Positions 1-12,160 of a stretch of 64,000 bases of DNA are shown in pieces. The notes below the pieces were generated by a model. That model was not told where the DNA came from, made no database searches, and worked only from the letters and a program-made list of their open reading frames with translations. The stretch is from NCBI RefSeq assembly GCF_029784165.1, contig NC_073696.1, positions 85,245,215 through 85,309,214 on the forward strand. The letters run 5' to 3'. Numbering within the stretch: the stretch's first letter is position 1; each line of letters starts with the position of its first letter. Source of the DNA: Wyeomyia smithii. Lineage: Eukaryota > Arthropoda > Insecta > Diptera > Culicidae. A program made the position numbers and the translations under genes.

Positions 1-1056
1 AGATTGTTAGTGTCAGTAGGATTGTAGCGCTTGCTAGCCTCGTATTTGTCTTGTACACCAAACAGTCAGCCGACAAGTCTGTGTATAATAAACAGGAGGT
101 CGAGTTCCGAATTCGGAATGTAGCACCAAGGCATTGCTTTATTCTTGAATTAGAAGAAATTTGTATGCATTTTAGGACTTTGTTCAAAACTTGTGTATGG
201 CTATAGAATTGACAGCCATATAGAATTCTTATCCGGGAACCTTGGCCAAAAACATTTGTTCCCCCTAATATTTAAGGAGCTTATACCAGTTAGCTAAATG
301 AAAGTTTGTTTGGGCGATTTATGCATAAATTATAAATTGTATAAGAAGTTCTGCAAAACCTCAAACATATATTCTTTTGAATCAAAACAGAAAGAGTAAA
401 ATAAACTATTTAAAATGCTTTAAAAAGCTATTAAAAATAGTGAAATTACTGTCGAAGCCGAAGCGAATGTGAATCGCTCAACCGGAACTGAAAGGTGCTA
501 GGATCAAAAATTAGTCAACTTCAATTTGCCGTATTTTATTTTTCGTGTTTGAAATAACTAAAAACCCCTTGGTGAGTGGCGAACAACTCCGACAAAATGC
601 AGCCGTTTAATCTCACATCAAAACTACTCGAATTGCATACCCTGCACATTTATTACAATACTCATTATACTCATTAAAGTTCTCTTAAAATCAGCAGCTC
701 GCCTAGTTCACACGCTTTTTTGGTTTGTTCCGTCCGTCGCGATTTTTTATCGTTTTGATATTGCCATTAGGCAATCGTCCCCCACCCCTAGTTTTAAAGA
801 CATGTGTGTATAGTATCATGCCTTATGCATGATTTTAACATTTGCTCTTCACTTGTGAAAATATCGTCGAAGCAAGAGAAGCAACGCATCAAAGTTTTGC
901 CCGCGCATCGCGAAAATCGGAACTACTCGTACGCCAAGTTGGGAATTTTTGAATGTGGCCAAATCAATCGTCACCGACTTAATAAAAGTGTTTGAAGAAC
1001 CCTTGTCGAATGCCTGAAAGAAAGTATCGAAATCCGAAGACCGCAAAAACGATGAA
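1..1056. other. No gene recognised; left flank of copia element
   Basis: AT-rich sequence with only short, unconvincing reading frames. I see no splice-bounded exon, RNA gene or clear terminal repeat. A stretch around 85-120 has a TATAATAAA-like signal and could be the end of an old LTR, but no partner copy lies in the window. Confidence 0.4.
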
Positions 1057-1061
1057 AAGAG

Positions 1062-1250
1062 TGTTGAAGAGTGGAAATTCCTCTATTCGACATACATTTG
1101 TTACCCCTTATTCGACCTTTTGTCGGAACTATCACTATATTCTTTTATCTAACCTAAAACTATCGTTCCTATAATAAAACGTGCCTGACTTTACTCCGTA
1201 GTATTTCTCAGGTTATCTGATCTTATCACGGTCAAATCGGTTTCTTATTA
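1062..1250 (+). repeat. 5' LTR of copia element
   Basis: Direct repeat of 6521-6729, sharing the start TGTTGAAGAG, the TATAATAAAACGTGC segment and the end TTTCTTATTA. It is 189 bp against 209 bp, because a segment containing CTTTTGAGCGAATGTC in the right LTR is missing here. TATAATAAA could serve as TATA box or polyadenylation signal. Confidence 0.92.
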
Positions 1251-1266
1251 GGTTATCGGCCCAGGC
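1251..1266 (+). other. Primer binding site (tRNA-iMet type)
   Basis: GGTTATCGGCCCAGGC lies directly after the 5' LTR. Insect copia-like elements are primed by an internal 5' fragment of initiator tRNA-Met and carry a GGTTATnGGCCCAG-like site here. The position and the sequence both fit; the primer identity is inferred from the family. Confidence 0.65.
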
Positions 1267-1287
1267 CAACGCGATTTATCAGTTCGG

Positions 1288-2100
1288 ATGTGTTTTCGCC
1301 TGCCGGAAAAGGCAAACATGTGTGAAATGGAGCAGGAAAAAGATCTGCATCGTGTACATCTCTTTGACGGGACCAACTATCCCACGTGGAAGTATCGGAT
1401 GGAAGTAGTTCTGGAAGAATATGACCTACTGGATCTCATCACGACGGAAGTACGGGAACGGGAGGAGTTAGTCGTCAAGGACGAGGACAAAGCAGAGGAA
1501 AAGGTACAGAAAAGGAAGGAGCTGTAAAAGGAGAAATAGAGGGAACGCAAATGTAAATCCCTTATCGTCTCCCGGATAAGCGACAGCCAGATCGAGTACG
1601 AGCAGGGGCATGCCACTCCGAAGGCTATCTGGAATGCTCTTTCGCGTGTATTCGAACGCAAAAGTGTTGCGAAAAGAATGCACCTCAGTCGGCAGTTATA
1701 GGAGCTGAGTTACGAAGGCGGACCATTGCAACAGCATTTCCTGCGGTGCGAATCGCTTGTCCGGCAGCTGCGTGGCATTGGAGCGGTGCTGGAAGACGTC
1801 GATGTTGTGTGTGGATTGCTACTGAGTCTAGGCGATTATTATGCAACTGTTGTTGCTACGATGGAGTCACTGCCGGAAGAAACGCTTACGCTGGAATTCA
1901 CGAAATGTCGGCTGCTAGATCAGGAAATTAAGAAAGTTCAGTCGATGGTGCAAGTGTTATATCGAAACGGGAGCCGGCGGCGTTTGCAAGTAGTTTCAAA
2001 AGGAAGTCCGCCGGAAAAGAGAAGAAAATAAAGTGTTTCTACTGCCCAAAGATTGGCCATAAAGCGTCAGTGTGTCCTGAAAAGAAAAAATTAAAGGGTA
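1288..2100 (+). pseudogene. gag: copia gag, broken
   Basis: The frame opens with a gag-like N-terminus (LFDGTNYPTWKYRMEVVL at about 1351-1404), the nucleic-acid-binding structural polyprotein of copia elements. Stops interrupt it at 1525-1527, 1537-1539 and about 1699-1701. The same frame resumes across the UBN2-type gag region (1726-2031). A one-base shift near 2025 is needed to read the CCHC zinc knuckle, C-X2-C-X4-H-X4-C, at about 2033-2080. At least four lesions mean no functional Gag. The frame ends a few tens of bases before the nested insertion at 2126. Confidence 0.85.
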
Positions 2101-2125
2101 TGTGCTTGAGTGCACAAACGTAGGC

Positions 2126-2476
2126 TTGACGTGGGACTATTGTGAGTGTGAATATTTAATTCTGCCATAGCCATTGTATATAACACACACCAAACGTACA
2201 AATACCAAACACAACAATCCATGAACACTTCACAAAAAAACATACACCTTTCATAAACCATTGCATACAAACTAATAGGAAAAATAATTACCTTGTTGCC
2301 TATAAAAGTATTCTGTCATGAATAAATTTACCTCGGATGAATTTTTGCACACACATACACGTTATACACACACGCTACATACACACACATACATACCCAC
2401 ATACACACGCTAACGCTACACACACACACACATGCACACGCTAACGCTACTCACACACATGCACACGCTAACGCTA

Positions 2477-2528
<52 letters not shown>

Positions 2529-3277
2529 AACGCTACTCAGACACACACACTCGGTATACGACACACTATACCTACACAAATTACTATCGGCAGCATCCAA
2601 ACGGCTTCCAAGTCTTCCAATGGTCCCTTCCAATGGCTTCCAAACGTCCCCAGTGCCGATCACGTCCAGTTTCGGGCTGTATTCCAACAACGATATCTGA
2701 ATTAGATTACCACTGGTGGGGTCCAACTCAGATCGAAGGGAAGCCGAACTGTTCACTTTGACGGTCGACCAGGGAATGAGCGTTTCTCAACCCGAAATGT
2801 CCTTTTATAGTGTCACTCAGTGTGGGGTGGGGAACTTGGGTGATTGGGGGAAGAACCAATCACGTAGAAGCATCTCTGCTTTCTTCCTTCGTCGTTTACG
2901 TTGGGTGATGAATGCGATGCCAATTGGCTGGCATTGCTACCCAATGACTGAATGCGTGAAATCATTTCGTCTATGTTTTTGAAGTCTGCGTTAGGGAAAT
3001 ATACCAATCGTATGAAAAATGAATGTGGATATTCGACCTTCAAACTTTCCCGCAATTTTCACGGAGTAATAAGAAAATGGTAACTGAAATTATCATTATA
3101 CAAATCTTGTATGTTTTAGCTTTCCAACGGTATATTAACTATTGAAATCGGAACAGTTGTTTGAGTGCTATTAGCATCTAAAATCTTCCATTCCGCCAAC
3201 CAAAAACGTTACATGTTCAATCCAGTTTTCCCAGAAGGTACCTTAGTATAGTAAAGAAAGACGTAGTCCCACGTCAA
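2126..3277. mobile_element. Nested TIR-flanked insertion inside copia
   Basis: TTGACGTGGGACTA at 2126-2139 is inverted as TAGTCCCACGTCAA at 3264-3277, giving 14-bp perfect terminal inverted repeats around about 1.15 kb that interrupts the element between the gag zinc knuckle and the protease. The interior has a long CA microsatellite and no coding sequence I can support. I could not define a target duplication. It reads as a non-autonomous DNA transposon. Confidence 0.65.
2340..2560. repeat. CA-rich microsatellite
   Basis: Imperfect CACACA tracts with repeated ACGCTA units. The uninterrupted (AC)n core is at about 2479-2527, within the nested insertion. The Thr/His- and Val/Cys-rich reading frames over it are artefacts. 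Confidence 0.95.
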
Positions 3278-3319
3278 AAGAAACCTGTAACTGCCCACTT
3301 CTCGGAACAAAGCAAGTGC

Positions 3320-6300
3320 GTGTGTTTTGTTAATGTCGGAAATCCTAATGCGATGAAAAAGATCCAGTGGTTCGTAGATTCGGGTGCGTCTGAACACATA
3401 GTGAACAATCGGGACCTGTTTGTGAAGCTAAAACGACTTGATCGTCCGATGACCATTGCTATTGTGAAAGATGGTGAAAGTATCGTTGCGAAATACGCGG
3501 GAACTATCGTCATGAATTCCGTTGTTGGGGAGAAGAAGATCGCGTGCGAAGTGAAAGACGTACTTTTCGTACCAGGAGCAAGGTGCAATCTATTCTCAGT
3601 AAGAAAGATTGAAGGTGCGGGAATGTCGGTGACTTTCCAAAGCGGAACGGTAAAGATGTTTAAAGGCTCGGAGGTAGTCGCGCTCGGCAAGTGTAGAAAT
3701 CTACTGTATGAACTTGAGTTCTATGCGGGCGGAAAAGCGATAGATGCAAAATCGCTGTAGTCGTGTGGTGAAGTGCGTATGTGTGATGAACTCTTGCATC
3801 GCCGTTATGGCCACCTGAACCAGAAGAACCTTACGTGTCTTATTGAAACCGGCATGGTCGATGGAATGAATAAAACATCAAAGTCAAGAGATAGCGATGT
3901 TACCGTGATTTGTGAATCGTGCGTCGAAGGTAGGCAGACCCGGAAGCCTTTCGAAAGGGAACACGTCGGAAAACGGTCGACACGAATTCTAGAACTGGTG
4001 CATACAGACGTTTGCGGGCCAGTCACGAAGTATTTCGTTAGCTTCATTGATGACTGGAGTCGGTTCGTAAAAGTGTATCCCATTGCGACGAAGGATAAAG
4101 TGTTAGAGTGCTTCGAGGAGTACATTGCCATCGTGGAAGCGCAGTTCGAGTGGCGGGTTTCCCGTGTTCGCTGTGACAACGGTGGCGAGTACCGGGGTTC
4201 GCTCATGAAGTTCTGCCGCAAGAAAGGAATTCAGGTGGAGTACACAGTGCCCTACACGCCGGAGCAGAACGGGGTCAGTGAGCGCATGAACCGTACCCTC
4301 GTCGAAAAGGCTCGCTCGATGCTCGTTCTCTCCGGCGTCAGCAAGAGATTTTGGAGCGAAGCCATTGAAACTGCTGCTTATTTAACGAACCGAAGCCCGG
4401 CAAGTGCTTTGAAACAGGGCAAAACACCGTGCGAATTATGGAGTGGACTCAAACCAAATATCTCCAACTTGCGCATATTTGGGTGCACTGCTCACTGCCA
4501 CATTCCAAAGGAGTACAAAAAGAAACTCGACAGCAAATCATGGAAGGGTGTTTTCGTCGGCTACGCTAAAAATGGGTATCGTATCTTTGATCCAAGAGTT
4601 AGGAAGGTGAAAATCGTCCGTAATGTTGTTTTCGATGAGAACATCGGTGGCAAGATTAGTAAAGGAGCCGTTGGTAAAGATGGGCTGCAATTGGAGAGCA
4701 ATGGTTTTCCGATCTGTCGCAGCGAGTCGAATGAATCATTGAACAGTGCAAGTGCTACTGACGATGATGAAATACTAGAAGAAGAGTTAGCATCGGTGGA
4801 AGAAAAAGAAGCATCGGTGGAAGACGAGGAAGCATTGGTGGAAATGGAGGAACCATCGGTGACAGCAGTAGAACCTATTGGTGCGCAGCAGGGATCGGCG
4901 GATCGAACTCGTCGCAATCGTCAACCCCCCATCTGGCAGAAGGATTTCGACATGGACTTTGCAGGATTTGCCATGAGTGCTATCGGAATTATACAGGATT
5001 TTCCGGACACTATAAAATAAATACGAAAGCGTGATGATTGGCCAAAATGGCAAGCGGCCGTGCAAGATGAAATGAACTCGTTGAATCGCAATCAAACCTG
5101 GGTGCTAACGAAGCTGCCTGCTGGAAAGAAGCTAATCTCCTGTGAATGGGTTTTCAAAGTTAAGTCTGGTGCAAATGGAGAACCGGACCGTTATAAGGCA
5201 AGGTTAGTGGCCCGTGGGTTCACTCAGCGCTACGGGTATGACTACACCGAAACATATGCACCGGTGGCCAGGTTGAACACTTTGAGAGCAGTACTGGCAG
5301 TAGCGAATCAGGAATGGCTACTTGTGCATCAGATGGACGTGCGGAATGCCTTCCGCAGGAAATCTATATGGTCCAACCGGACAAATTTCAGTAGGGAGAC
5401 GATCTGGTGTGTCGGTTTAACCGTTACATTTATGGCCTGAAGCAAGCTTCGCGGGCCTGGAATGAACGGTTTCATCATTGGATTCAGGCGCAGTGACAAC
5501 GATCCGTGTCTTTACATCCGGAGTTCTGGGCTAGAGAAAATTTTTCTTGTCCTCTATGTGGACGAAATACTCGTCATCGGTCACAACCTGAAGGGAATAC
5601 GAACGGTGAAATGTCTGCTATCAAAGGAATTTGAAATGGTGAATCTTGATGCGGTGAGCTGTTTCTTGGGGATGCGCATACAGCGCGACGTGGACGGAAG
5701 AGTAATGCGAATCGACCAACAGAGTTATTTAAAGGGTTTGCTGAAACGATTCGGGATGGACGACTGTAAACCACTGTCCACGGCAATTGAATGTCATCTG
5801 AAACTACGCAAAGGTGAAGAGGGTCAGCGTACTGACAAGCCCTACCGCGAACTAGTGGGTTGCTTGATATACATCACCCTCGCTAGCAGACCAGACTTGT
5901 CCGCATCCGTAAACTTGATGAGTCAGTATCAAAGCTGTCCGACGGAGGAGCACTGGATCCACCTGAAGAGGATCCTTAGGTATGTGAAAGGGACGCTAAA
6001 TCTTGTGTTGGAGTTTCGTTGAGATAATCGAGAGGCTGCCCTAACGGCGTTCAGCGACGCTGATTGGGCGAATGACGTTAACGATCGACGATCTGTGACA
6101 GGGTATCTCTTCAAGATTTTTGGAAGCACGAGCGTTTGGCTTACTCGTAAACAGCCGACCGTATCGCTCTTTTCAACTGAGGCGGAGTTCGTCGCTCTGT
6201 GTACAGCTGTGTGCGAAGGAGTATGGTTGGCGCGTCTTCTAGCCGATTTGGGAATTCGTATCGATGGTCCTGTTACATACTACGAGGACAATCAGTCGTG

Positions 6301-6526
6301 CCTTCGCGTGGCGGAGGAGCCGCGTGACTGTAGAAGGATGGAGCGCGTCGAGGTGAAGTACTACTTCACTCGTGACTTAGTTAAGGCAAGAAACATTCGG
6401 ATTGAGTATGTCCCTTCGGTCGATCAGCAGGCGGATATTCTAACGAAGGGTTTACCAACTTCTACGTTTGTTAAGCTGCGAGAGATGCTCGGATTAAGGA
6501 TTGCCGGAATTGAGCAGGGATGTTGA
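3320..6526 (+). pseudogene. pol: copia pol (protease-integrase-RT-RNase H), broken
   Basis: Domains in order: aspartic protease with VDSGASEHIV (about 3370); stop at 3758-3760; GAG-pre-integrase HRRYGHLNQKNL (about 3797); integrase core with Asp in HTDVCGP, Asp in CDNGGEY and Glu in NGVSERMNRT; stop at 5018-5020; reverse transcriptase (KARLVARGFTQ, YAPVARL); a frameshift and deletion near 5350; another frameshift near 5490; RT catalytic motif at about 5557-5568; stop at 6020-6022; RNase H with FSDADWA (about 6049) and STEAEF (about 6175). The RT motif reads YVDE instead of the family's YVDD. Between GPV and YFVSFIDD the integrase lacks roughly ten to fifteen residues usually present. Codon structure is otherwise well preserved, so the decay is moderate. 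Confidence 0.92.
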
Positions 6527-6729
6527 AGAGTGGCAATTCCTCTATTCGACATACATTTGTTACCCCTTATTCGACCTTGTGTCGGAACTCCTTTTGAGCG
6601 AATGTCACTATCATTATATTCTTTTATCTAACCTAAAACTATCGTTCCTATAATAAAACGTGCTTAACTTTACTCCATAGTATTTCTCAGGTTATCTGAT
6701 CTTATCACGGCCAAATCGGTTTCTTATTA
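6521..6729 (+). repeat. 3' LTR of copia element
   Basis: Repeat of the 5' LTR, 209 bp, starting TGTTGAAGAG directly after the purine run GAGCAGGGA and ending TTTCTTATTA before the AAGAG duplication. It contains the 20-bp segment missing from the left LTR. Confidence 0.92.
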
Positions 6730-6734
6730 AAGAG

Positions 6735-8430
6735 TGACCAGCAGTTTCAACCGAATTTCCAACCTTTCCATCCGAGATGTCGCAAACAAGCTGTGAAGCT
6801 TGTCTAAAACTATGAATCGAGTCAAAAAACGAGCCGGACTTGATTATAAGCAAAACAAGTCGGCCAGACAACGATGTTGATGAAGTTTGATTGCGTGGTA
6901 CAGGATGTTGATGTTTACTGAAGGAAAAGCAGACTTCAAACAGCTTCCAGGGCAGGAATATAATACGGCAACTGGATGAGGAAGGTGCCGTCAACCAGGA
7001 AATGTATGTGCAGAAGTGCCTAAACCTCTGTGACCGTTCCCCAAGCAACACAGTAGTTCCCTTCTGTTTTGCCGGATTTGGCAATATGCCATTACGGAAA
7101 AAGAACATGGAGTGGTAGGCAGCGAACAACGTCCAGGTGAAGCCAATGGATATGAACCATCCCAACACACCAGAGTTCCGCCTCGATTCTGGAAATATAT
7201 ATTGGTTGGTGTGCGATTATTTCAGCTGTTTCCAAGAAACCGGAAATCGTCATCTGGGATGTGGAGTCAATTTTTAGCCTCTGAGCTTCAATCTGATTCC
7301 GGAAATGCTTATCACGGGAGTCACTTCATGGTGAAATCAGAGTTAAGTGAATATAGTCCTGTTACGGGACGGACATATGTGAGAAAAACGTCGTAAAGCG
7401 ACATCTGCCGTGAAATCTGGGTTATTATGAGTGTCATATCACTGAAGTGAAAACAGAATAAGCGACGTTTCGCGCGGAATTATTTCACGACCATTTTGAA
7501 CGGTGAAATTTCACGACGATGGGATAAGTCTTGAATATTAATTGATTTGTGATCTGATGATAAATATTGGATTTATTTTTGAGTAACGATACGAATCAGG
7601 ATTTGATCCGGCCTCTAAGCGGTCAAAGTTTCAACTTTTTGGCCGATGAAAAAATGCATAGTAATTCATGAAGTATTCGATATCGGAATTTTTTTTTGAT
7701 GCCAAAAGTCTTAGAAATGCAGAAAACGTCAAGATCTGGTGTAATAAAAATAAACGGAAAAATCTGGTGTTATCTAAAAAAACGGAAAAAATAGATTTTC
7801 TGGACTTGAAAACATTCTCATTTCACTTGTAGGACAATTTCTCTTCACTGTCAATCTCAGTTCACGGAGATGATTTTTGTCACCTCACTTGTGGTGAAAT
7901 CGAGAAGAGGTCATAAAAAGCGAAGTGAGCGTGAGAGTGAAATATGTTTCACCATGATACCATAATAAGCAGCATTGTCTCATTCGGTTGTTTTTCGACA
8001 ACTGGAATTTGCCTTCTTGAATTTCTAAATGGCATTCGGAGACAATTCTGGGCCTAAAAGTGGCATCTGGAGTCGACTTTTGGCTCCTATGCATCATCCC
8101 GATCATTTTGAGCTGTTTCCCGGAAAAACTGATTGAAATATCTGTTTAATTTCAGTCCTCCCTCCCTTTTAGAGTACGGTGGAGTGCCAAACCACCTTGA
8201 AAATTTGTGCTTGATTTGTATAGGAGCACTTCCTGCCAGCAATGATGGTGATCGGCGATAAAATCGACGATAAACATTCGATTATTTTCAGCGTGTGAGT
8301 CAACTTCGTCTCGCAGTCGGTTCTAACATTTATCGTACGATATGCCAGTCCGAGTAAACCAATTCGGAGATTCACTGAGATAATTCTTTCTCTCTCAGAG
8401 ATGGAATTTCCAATAGCTCTACAAACCGAT
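6735..8430. other. No gene recognised
   Basis: Only short open frames with no family resemblance. A segment near 8150-8220 (CCTCCCTCCC, then GGAGTGCCAAACCACC) resembles the repeat at 28108-28490 and 61432-61840 and may be a worn copy. The remainder I cannot assign. Confidence 0.4.
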
Positions 8431-8639
8431 GATTCACTCTTCGCTGATAGAACCCAGTAAGAATTGTCGGGCCGATGTCGGACCAATTCGCGTCCGATTC
8501 TCCGATAGATCGGTCCAACAACGGGTGGACATTTCGCTCAACATCGGTCCGATATCGTGCTCAAATGCAACAAAAATGTCGGACCAGGGTTCATTCGCTC
8601 CTAGGGGTTCATTCGTCTTCGTGCGTCGCGGGCGAGAGG

Positions 8640-8722
8640 GAAGTTTAGTTGTGTTTGTTTTGAAGCAAGTCCGGTGCGGCTGGCATGCGGACTTGGTCAA
8701 AACAAACACAACCAAACTTCTC
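8640..8722. repeat. Imperfect hairpin
   Basis: AGTTGTGTTTGTTTTGA on the left is inverted as TCAAAACAAACACAACC on the right, extended by GCAAGTCCG against CGGACTTGG, around a loop of about 15 bp. It may be a small MITE; no target duplication was seen. Confidence 0.55.
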
Positions 8723-8727
8723 CTGCC

Positions 8728-11190
8728 GCAAAGAGATCACGATGGCGGGGTGTGCGATTCAATCTTCATTGTATGCGACGCAGCAACGGCGGTGTGCAGG
8801 TTGCTTTGTTTTGATTATTTTGATAGCGCGGTTTTGGATTAGAGCGCTTCATTTATTTTAGGATGGTGCATGATTAATTATTTTTATCCACTATATAAAA
8901 ATGGATTTACGTAACGCAGATTTTATTGATATTATTCCCGCCGTTACTGAGGTGCACAATAAGCACCATCATTTTAAATCAAGAAAGTAAGCGGTGACAT
9001 GTGCGTTTTATTGCAATAAAATATTTGTAGAGTTCGGAACAATATATTTGTGAAACATTTAGGGTTTCTTAATAATAAAAATTGTGATATCATTCACATA
9101 ACGTAAAACGTGGTGGCGGGGCTGTGCGATTCAAATCTCATTGTGTGCGATGCAACAACGGCGATGTGCAGGTTGCTTTATTTTGATTATTTTGATAGCG
9201 CAGTATTGGATTAGAGCGCTTCATTTATAGGATGGTGCATGGTTAATTATGTTAATCCACTTTATAAAATGGATTTACGTAACGCAGATTTCATTGATAT
9301 TATTGCACTGAGATGCACAATAAGCACCATCATTTTAAATCGTTTTAAATCAAGATGGTAAGCGGTGACACGTACGTTTTATTGCAAGGAAATATTCGTA
9401 GAGTTCGAAGCAATATATTTGTGAAACATTAAAGGTTTGTTAATAATCAAAATTGTGATATCATTAACATAACGTAAAACGTGGTGGCTGGGCTGTACGA
9501 TTCAAACCTCATTGTGTGCGATGCAACAACAGCGATGTGCAGGTTGCTTTATTTTGATTATTTTGATAGCGTGATATTGGATTAGAGCGCTTCATTTATA
9601 GGGTAGTGCATGATTAATTATTTTTAGTCACTATATAAAAATGGATTTACGTAACGCAGATTTTATGGATATTGTTGCCGCCGTTTCTGAGGTGCACAAT
9701 AAGCACCATCATTTTAAATCGTTTTAAATCAAGAAAGTAAGCGGTGACATGTACGTTTTATTGCAAGAAAATATTCGTAGAGGTCGAAGCAATATATTTG
9801 TGAAAAAGTTAGGGTTTTTAATACTTAAAATTGTGATATCATTCACACAACGCAAAACGTGGTGGCGGGGCTGTACGATTCAAACCTCATTGTGTGCGAT
9901 GCAACAACGGCGATGTGCAGGTTGCTTTATTTTGATTATTTTGATAGCACAGTATTGAATTAGAGGGCTTCATTCATACGATGATTCATGATTAATTATT
10001 TTTATCTATTATATTAAAATGGAATTCCGTAACGCAGACTTTATTGATATTATTCCCGCCATTCCTGAGGTGCAATGGTAATGGTAATTATTTTGATTCG
10101 TTCATTATCATTAAAGTTAGCTGTGACATGTACGTTTTATTGCAAGAAAATATTTGTAGAGTTCGAAGCAATATATTTGTAAAACATTTAAAAATTGTGA
10201 AATCATTCACATAATGTGAAACTAGGTGGCGGGGCTGTGCGAATCAAACCTCGTTGTGTGCGATGCAACAACGGCGATGTGCAGGTTGCTTTGTTTTGAT
10301 TATTTTGATAGCGCAGTATCGGATTAGAGTGCTTCATTTATAGGATGGTTCTTGATGGATGTGTATAGGATGGTTGCTTTGTTTTGATTATTTTGATAGC
10401 GCAGTATCGGATTAGAGTGCTTCATTTATAGGATGGTTCATGATTAATTATTTTCATCCACTATATAAAGATGGATTTACGTAACGCAGATTTTTTTTAA
10501 AATAATTCCCGCAGTTTTTGAGGTGCAAAATAATTACCATCATTTTAAATCGTTCTAAATCAAGAAAGTAAGCAGTTACATGTACGTTTTATTGCAAGAA
10601 AACATTCGTAGAGTTCGAAGCAATATATTTGTGAAACATTTAGGGTTTTGCTATTATGAAAACTGTGATTTCATTCACATAATGTAAAACGTGGCGACGG
10701 GGCTGTGCGATTTATACATAGTGGCGTGACGCAGCAGCGGCGGTGTACACTTGTACAGGTAGCTTTGTTTTGATTATTTTGATAGCGCAGTACTGAATTA
10801 GAGCGCCTCATTTATACGATGATTCATGATTAATTTTTTTTATCTACTATATTGAAATGAAAAGACGTAACGCAGTTCTTATTGATATTATTTCCGTCGT
10901 TTCTGAGGTGCACAATAATTACAATCATTTTAAATCGTTTTTAGTCATATAAGTAAGCAGAGACATGTACGTTTTGTTGCAAGAAAAACTTTGTAGAGTT
11001 CGAAGCAATAAATTTGCAAAACATTTAAGGTTTCTCAATAATAAAAATAGATATAAGATGGTCCAAGATATAAGATGGTCCAAGATTAATTATTTTTATC
11101 TACTATATAAAAATAGAATTACGTAACGCAGATCTTATTGATACTGTTACCGCCAAGGTACACAATAAGCACCATGATTTGACCATGATG
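8728..11190 (+). repeat. Satellite array, monomer about 370 bp
   Basis: About six and a half diverged head-to-tail monomers. The phrase GGCGGGGCTGTGCGATTCAA or a close variant recurs near 8743, 9118, 9487, 9862, 10227 and 10697, and GGATTTACGTAACGCAG recurs in each. Spacing is about 365-375 bp, except about 468 bp for the fifth, which has an internal duplication of about 90 bp (10297-10345 repeated at 10385-10437). There is no coding potential; monomers differ by many substitutions and small indels. Confidence 0.9.
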
Positions 11191-11194
11191 ATTG

Positions 11195-11363
11195 TGGTCC
11201 CCGTGGCCCTGTGGTTAGCGATGTCGGTCGGCTAGCTCTCCCACATGGTTGTGATATCGGGTTCGATTCCCGATCGAGTCGAGGAACTTTTCGAGCTGGA
11301 AATTTTCTCGACTCAGCACTGGGCCACGGTGTATCATTGTACTTATCTTTTGGCAAAATGTGC
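11195..11363 (+). mobile_element. tRNA-derived SINE
   Basis: RNA polymerase III promoter boxes: an A box TGGTTAGCGATGTCGG at 11212-11227 and a B box GGTTCGATTCC at 11260-11270, in a tRNA-like head starting GTCCCCGTGG. A non-tRNA body follows (TTCTCGACTCAGCACTGGGC). The surrounding satellite resumes after it, so it inserted into the array. Boundaries are approximate because I could not fix the target duplication. Confidence 0.75.
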
Positions 11364-12160
11364 CAAAAACAGTTACGATTTATTAATAATAAAAAAGTTG
11401 ATATCATTTAAACATAATTTAAACCTGACTTTTTTTTTCGTTCAACCTTCAACGTTCACCCTATAATTCGAAATTCAAAGCGATGGCACGTGGTCTTTTA
11501 TATTGATATTCAGACTAGACATTTGAGGAGAAATAATAGGTGTTTGATTACTAAAGTTATAATTCACAAGACTTCGAAAAATATAACAAACCATGACTTT
11601 TCATGCTTGATTTACCTCTAAATCAAAATCTGAAGCGGTGATGTGTTGTTTTTTTCTCTATAATAAAATGTTTGATATTGTTTCGGATCGACATGTGTGG
11701 GAAAGTTATGGTATTTTCTTTACTAAAAACTGAGCGTATCATGCAAAATCATGTCTTTTTATGCTCAATTTAAATCAAAGTTCATTGAGATGATATTTTT
11801 TTTTTTCTATATTAAAATGTTCGGAAAGATATTTGAGGAGAAATATGTTTCACGCATTTTTCACGTAGTTTCGCGATTAATCATTTTTAATGCTCAATCT
11901 ACCTCTAAATCAAAATTCAAAGCAATATGTGATTTTTTTTTCAACTAAATGTTTGTTGATGTTTAGGAAAGACATTTGAGAAGAAACAACAGGTATCTGA
12001 TTAATAAAAATTGAGATATTATTCACTACATAAAACATTCATAATGATGATATTCAATGGAATTTGAGAATATCTGACAAATGAAGAAAATATGGAAATA
12101 TATTGCAAATAACTTAATCTGATAAATAAAAAATGAGATATTATTCATAGAACTACGTAG
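11364..12160 (+). repeat. Diverged tail of the 370-bp satellite
   Basis: Homology to the monomers continues after the SINE (TTAATAATAAAAAAGTTGATATC at 11381 against TTAATAATAAAAATTGTGATATC in the array). Worn blocks of the form GCGGTGATGTG...TTTT...AAAATGTT...GAGATATTATTCAC recur at about 11480, 11635, 11780 and 11920. These look like an older, decayed edge of the same array. Confidence 0.55.

Larger units (their letters stand above)
1057..6734 (+). mobile_element. Ty1/copia LTR retrotransposon, complete but inactive
   Basis: Two LTRs (1062-1250 and 6521-6729) begin TGTTGAAGAG and end TTTCTTATTA. They are flanked by the same 5-bp target duplication, AAGAG (1057-1061 and 6730-6734). A tRNA-iMet-type primer site follows the left LTR and a purine run (GAGCAGGGA) precedes the right LTR. 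Between them are gag, then protease, integrase, reverse transcriptase and RNase H in the Ty1/copia order. Gag and pol have several in-frame stops and frameshifts, and a TIR-bearing sequence of about 1.15 kb sits between the gag zinc knuckle and the protease. The left LTR lacks about 20 bp present in the right one. This is a non-autonomous fossil. Confidence 0.93.

Noticed and set aside
2432..2761. 109-codon Thr/His-rich frame and its antisense Val/Cys partner
   Set aside because: Translations of the CA microsatellite and flanks inside the nested copia insertion.
8429..8842. 137-codon frame and its antisense partner
   Set aside because: Covers a hairpin and the start of the satellite array, with no family resemblance.
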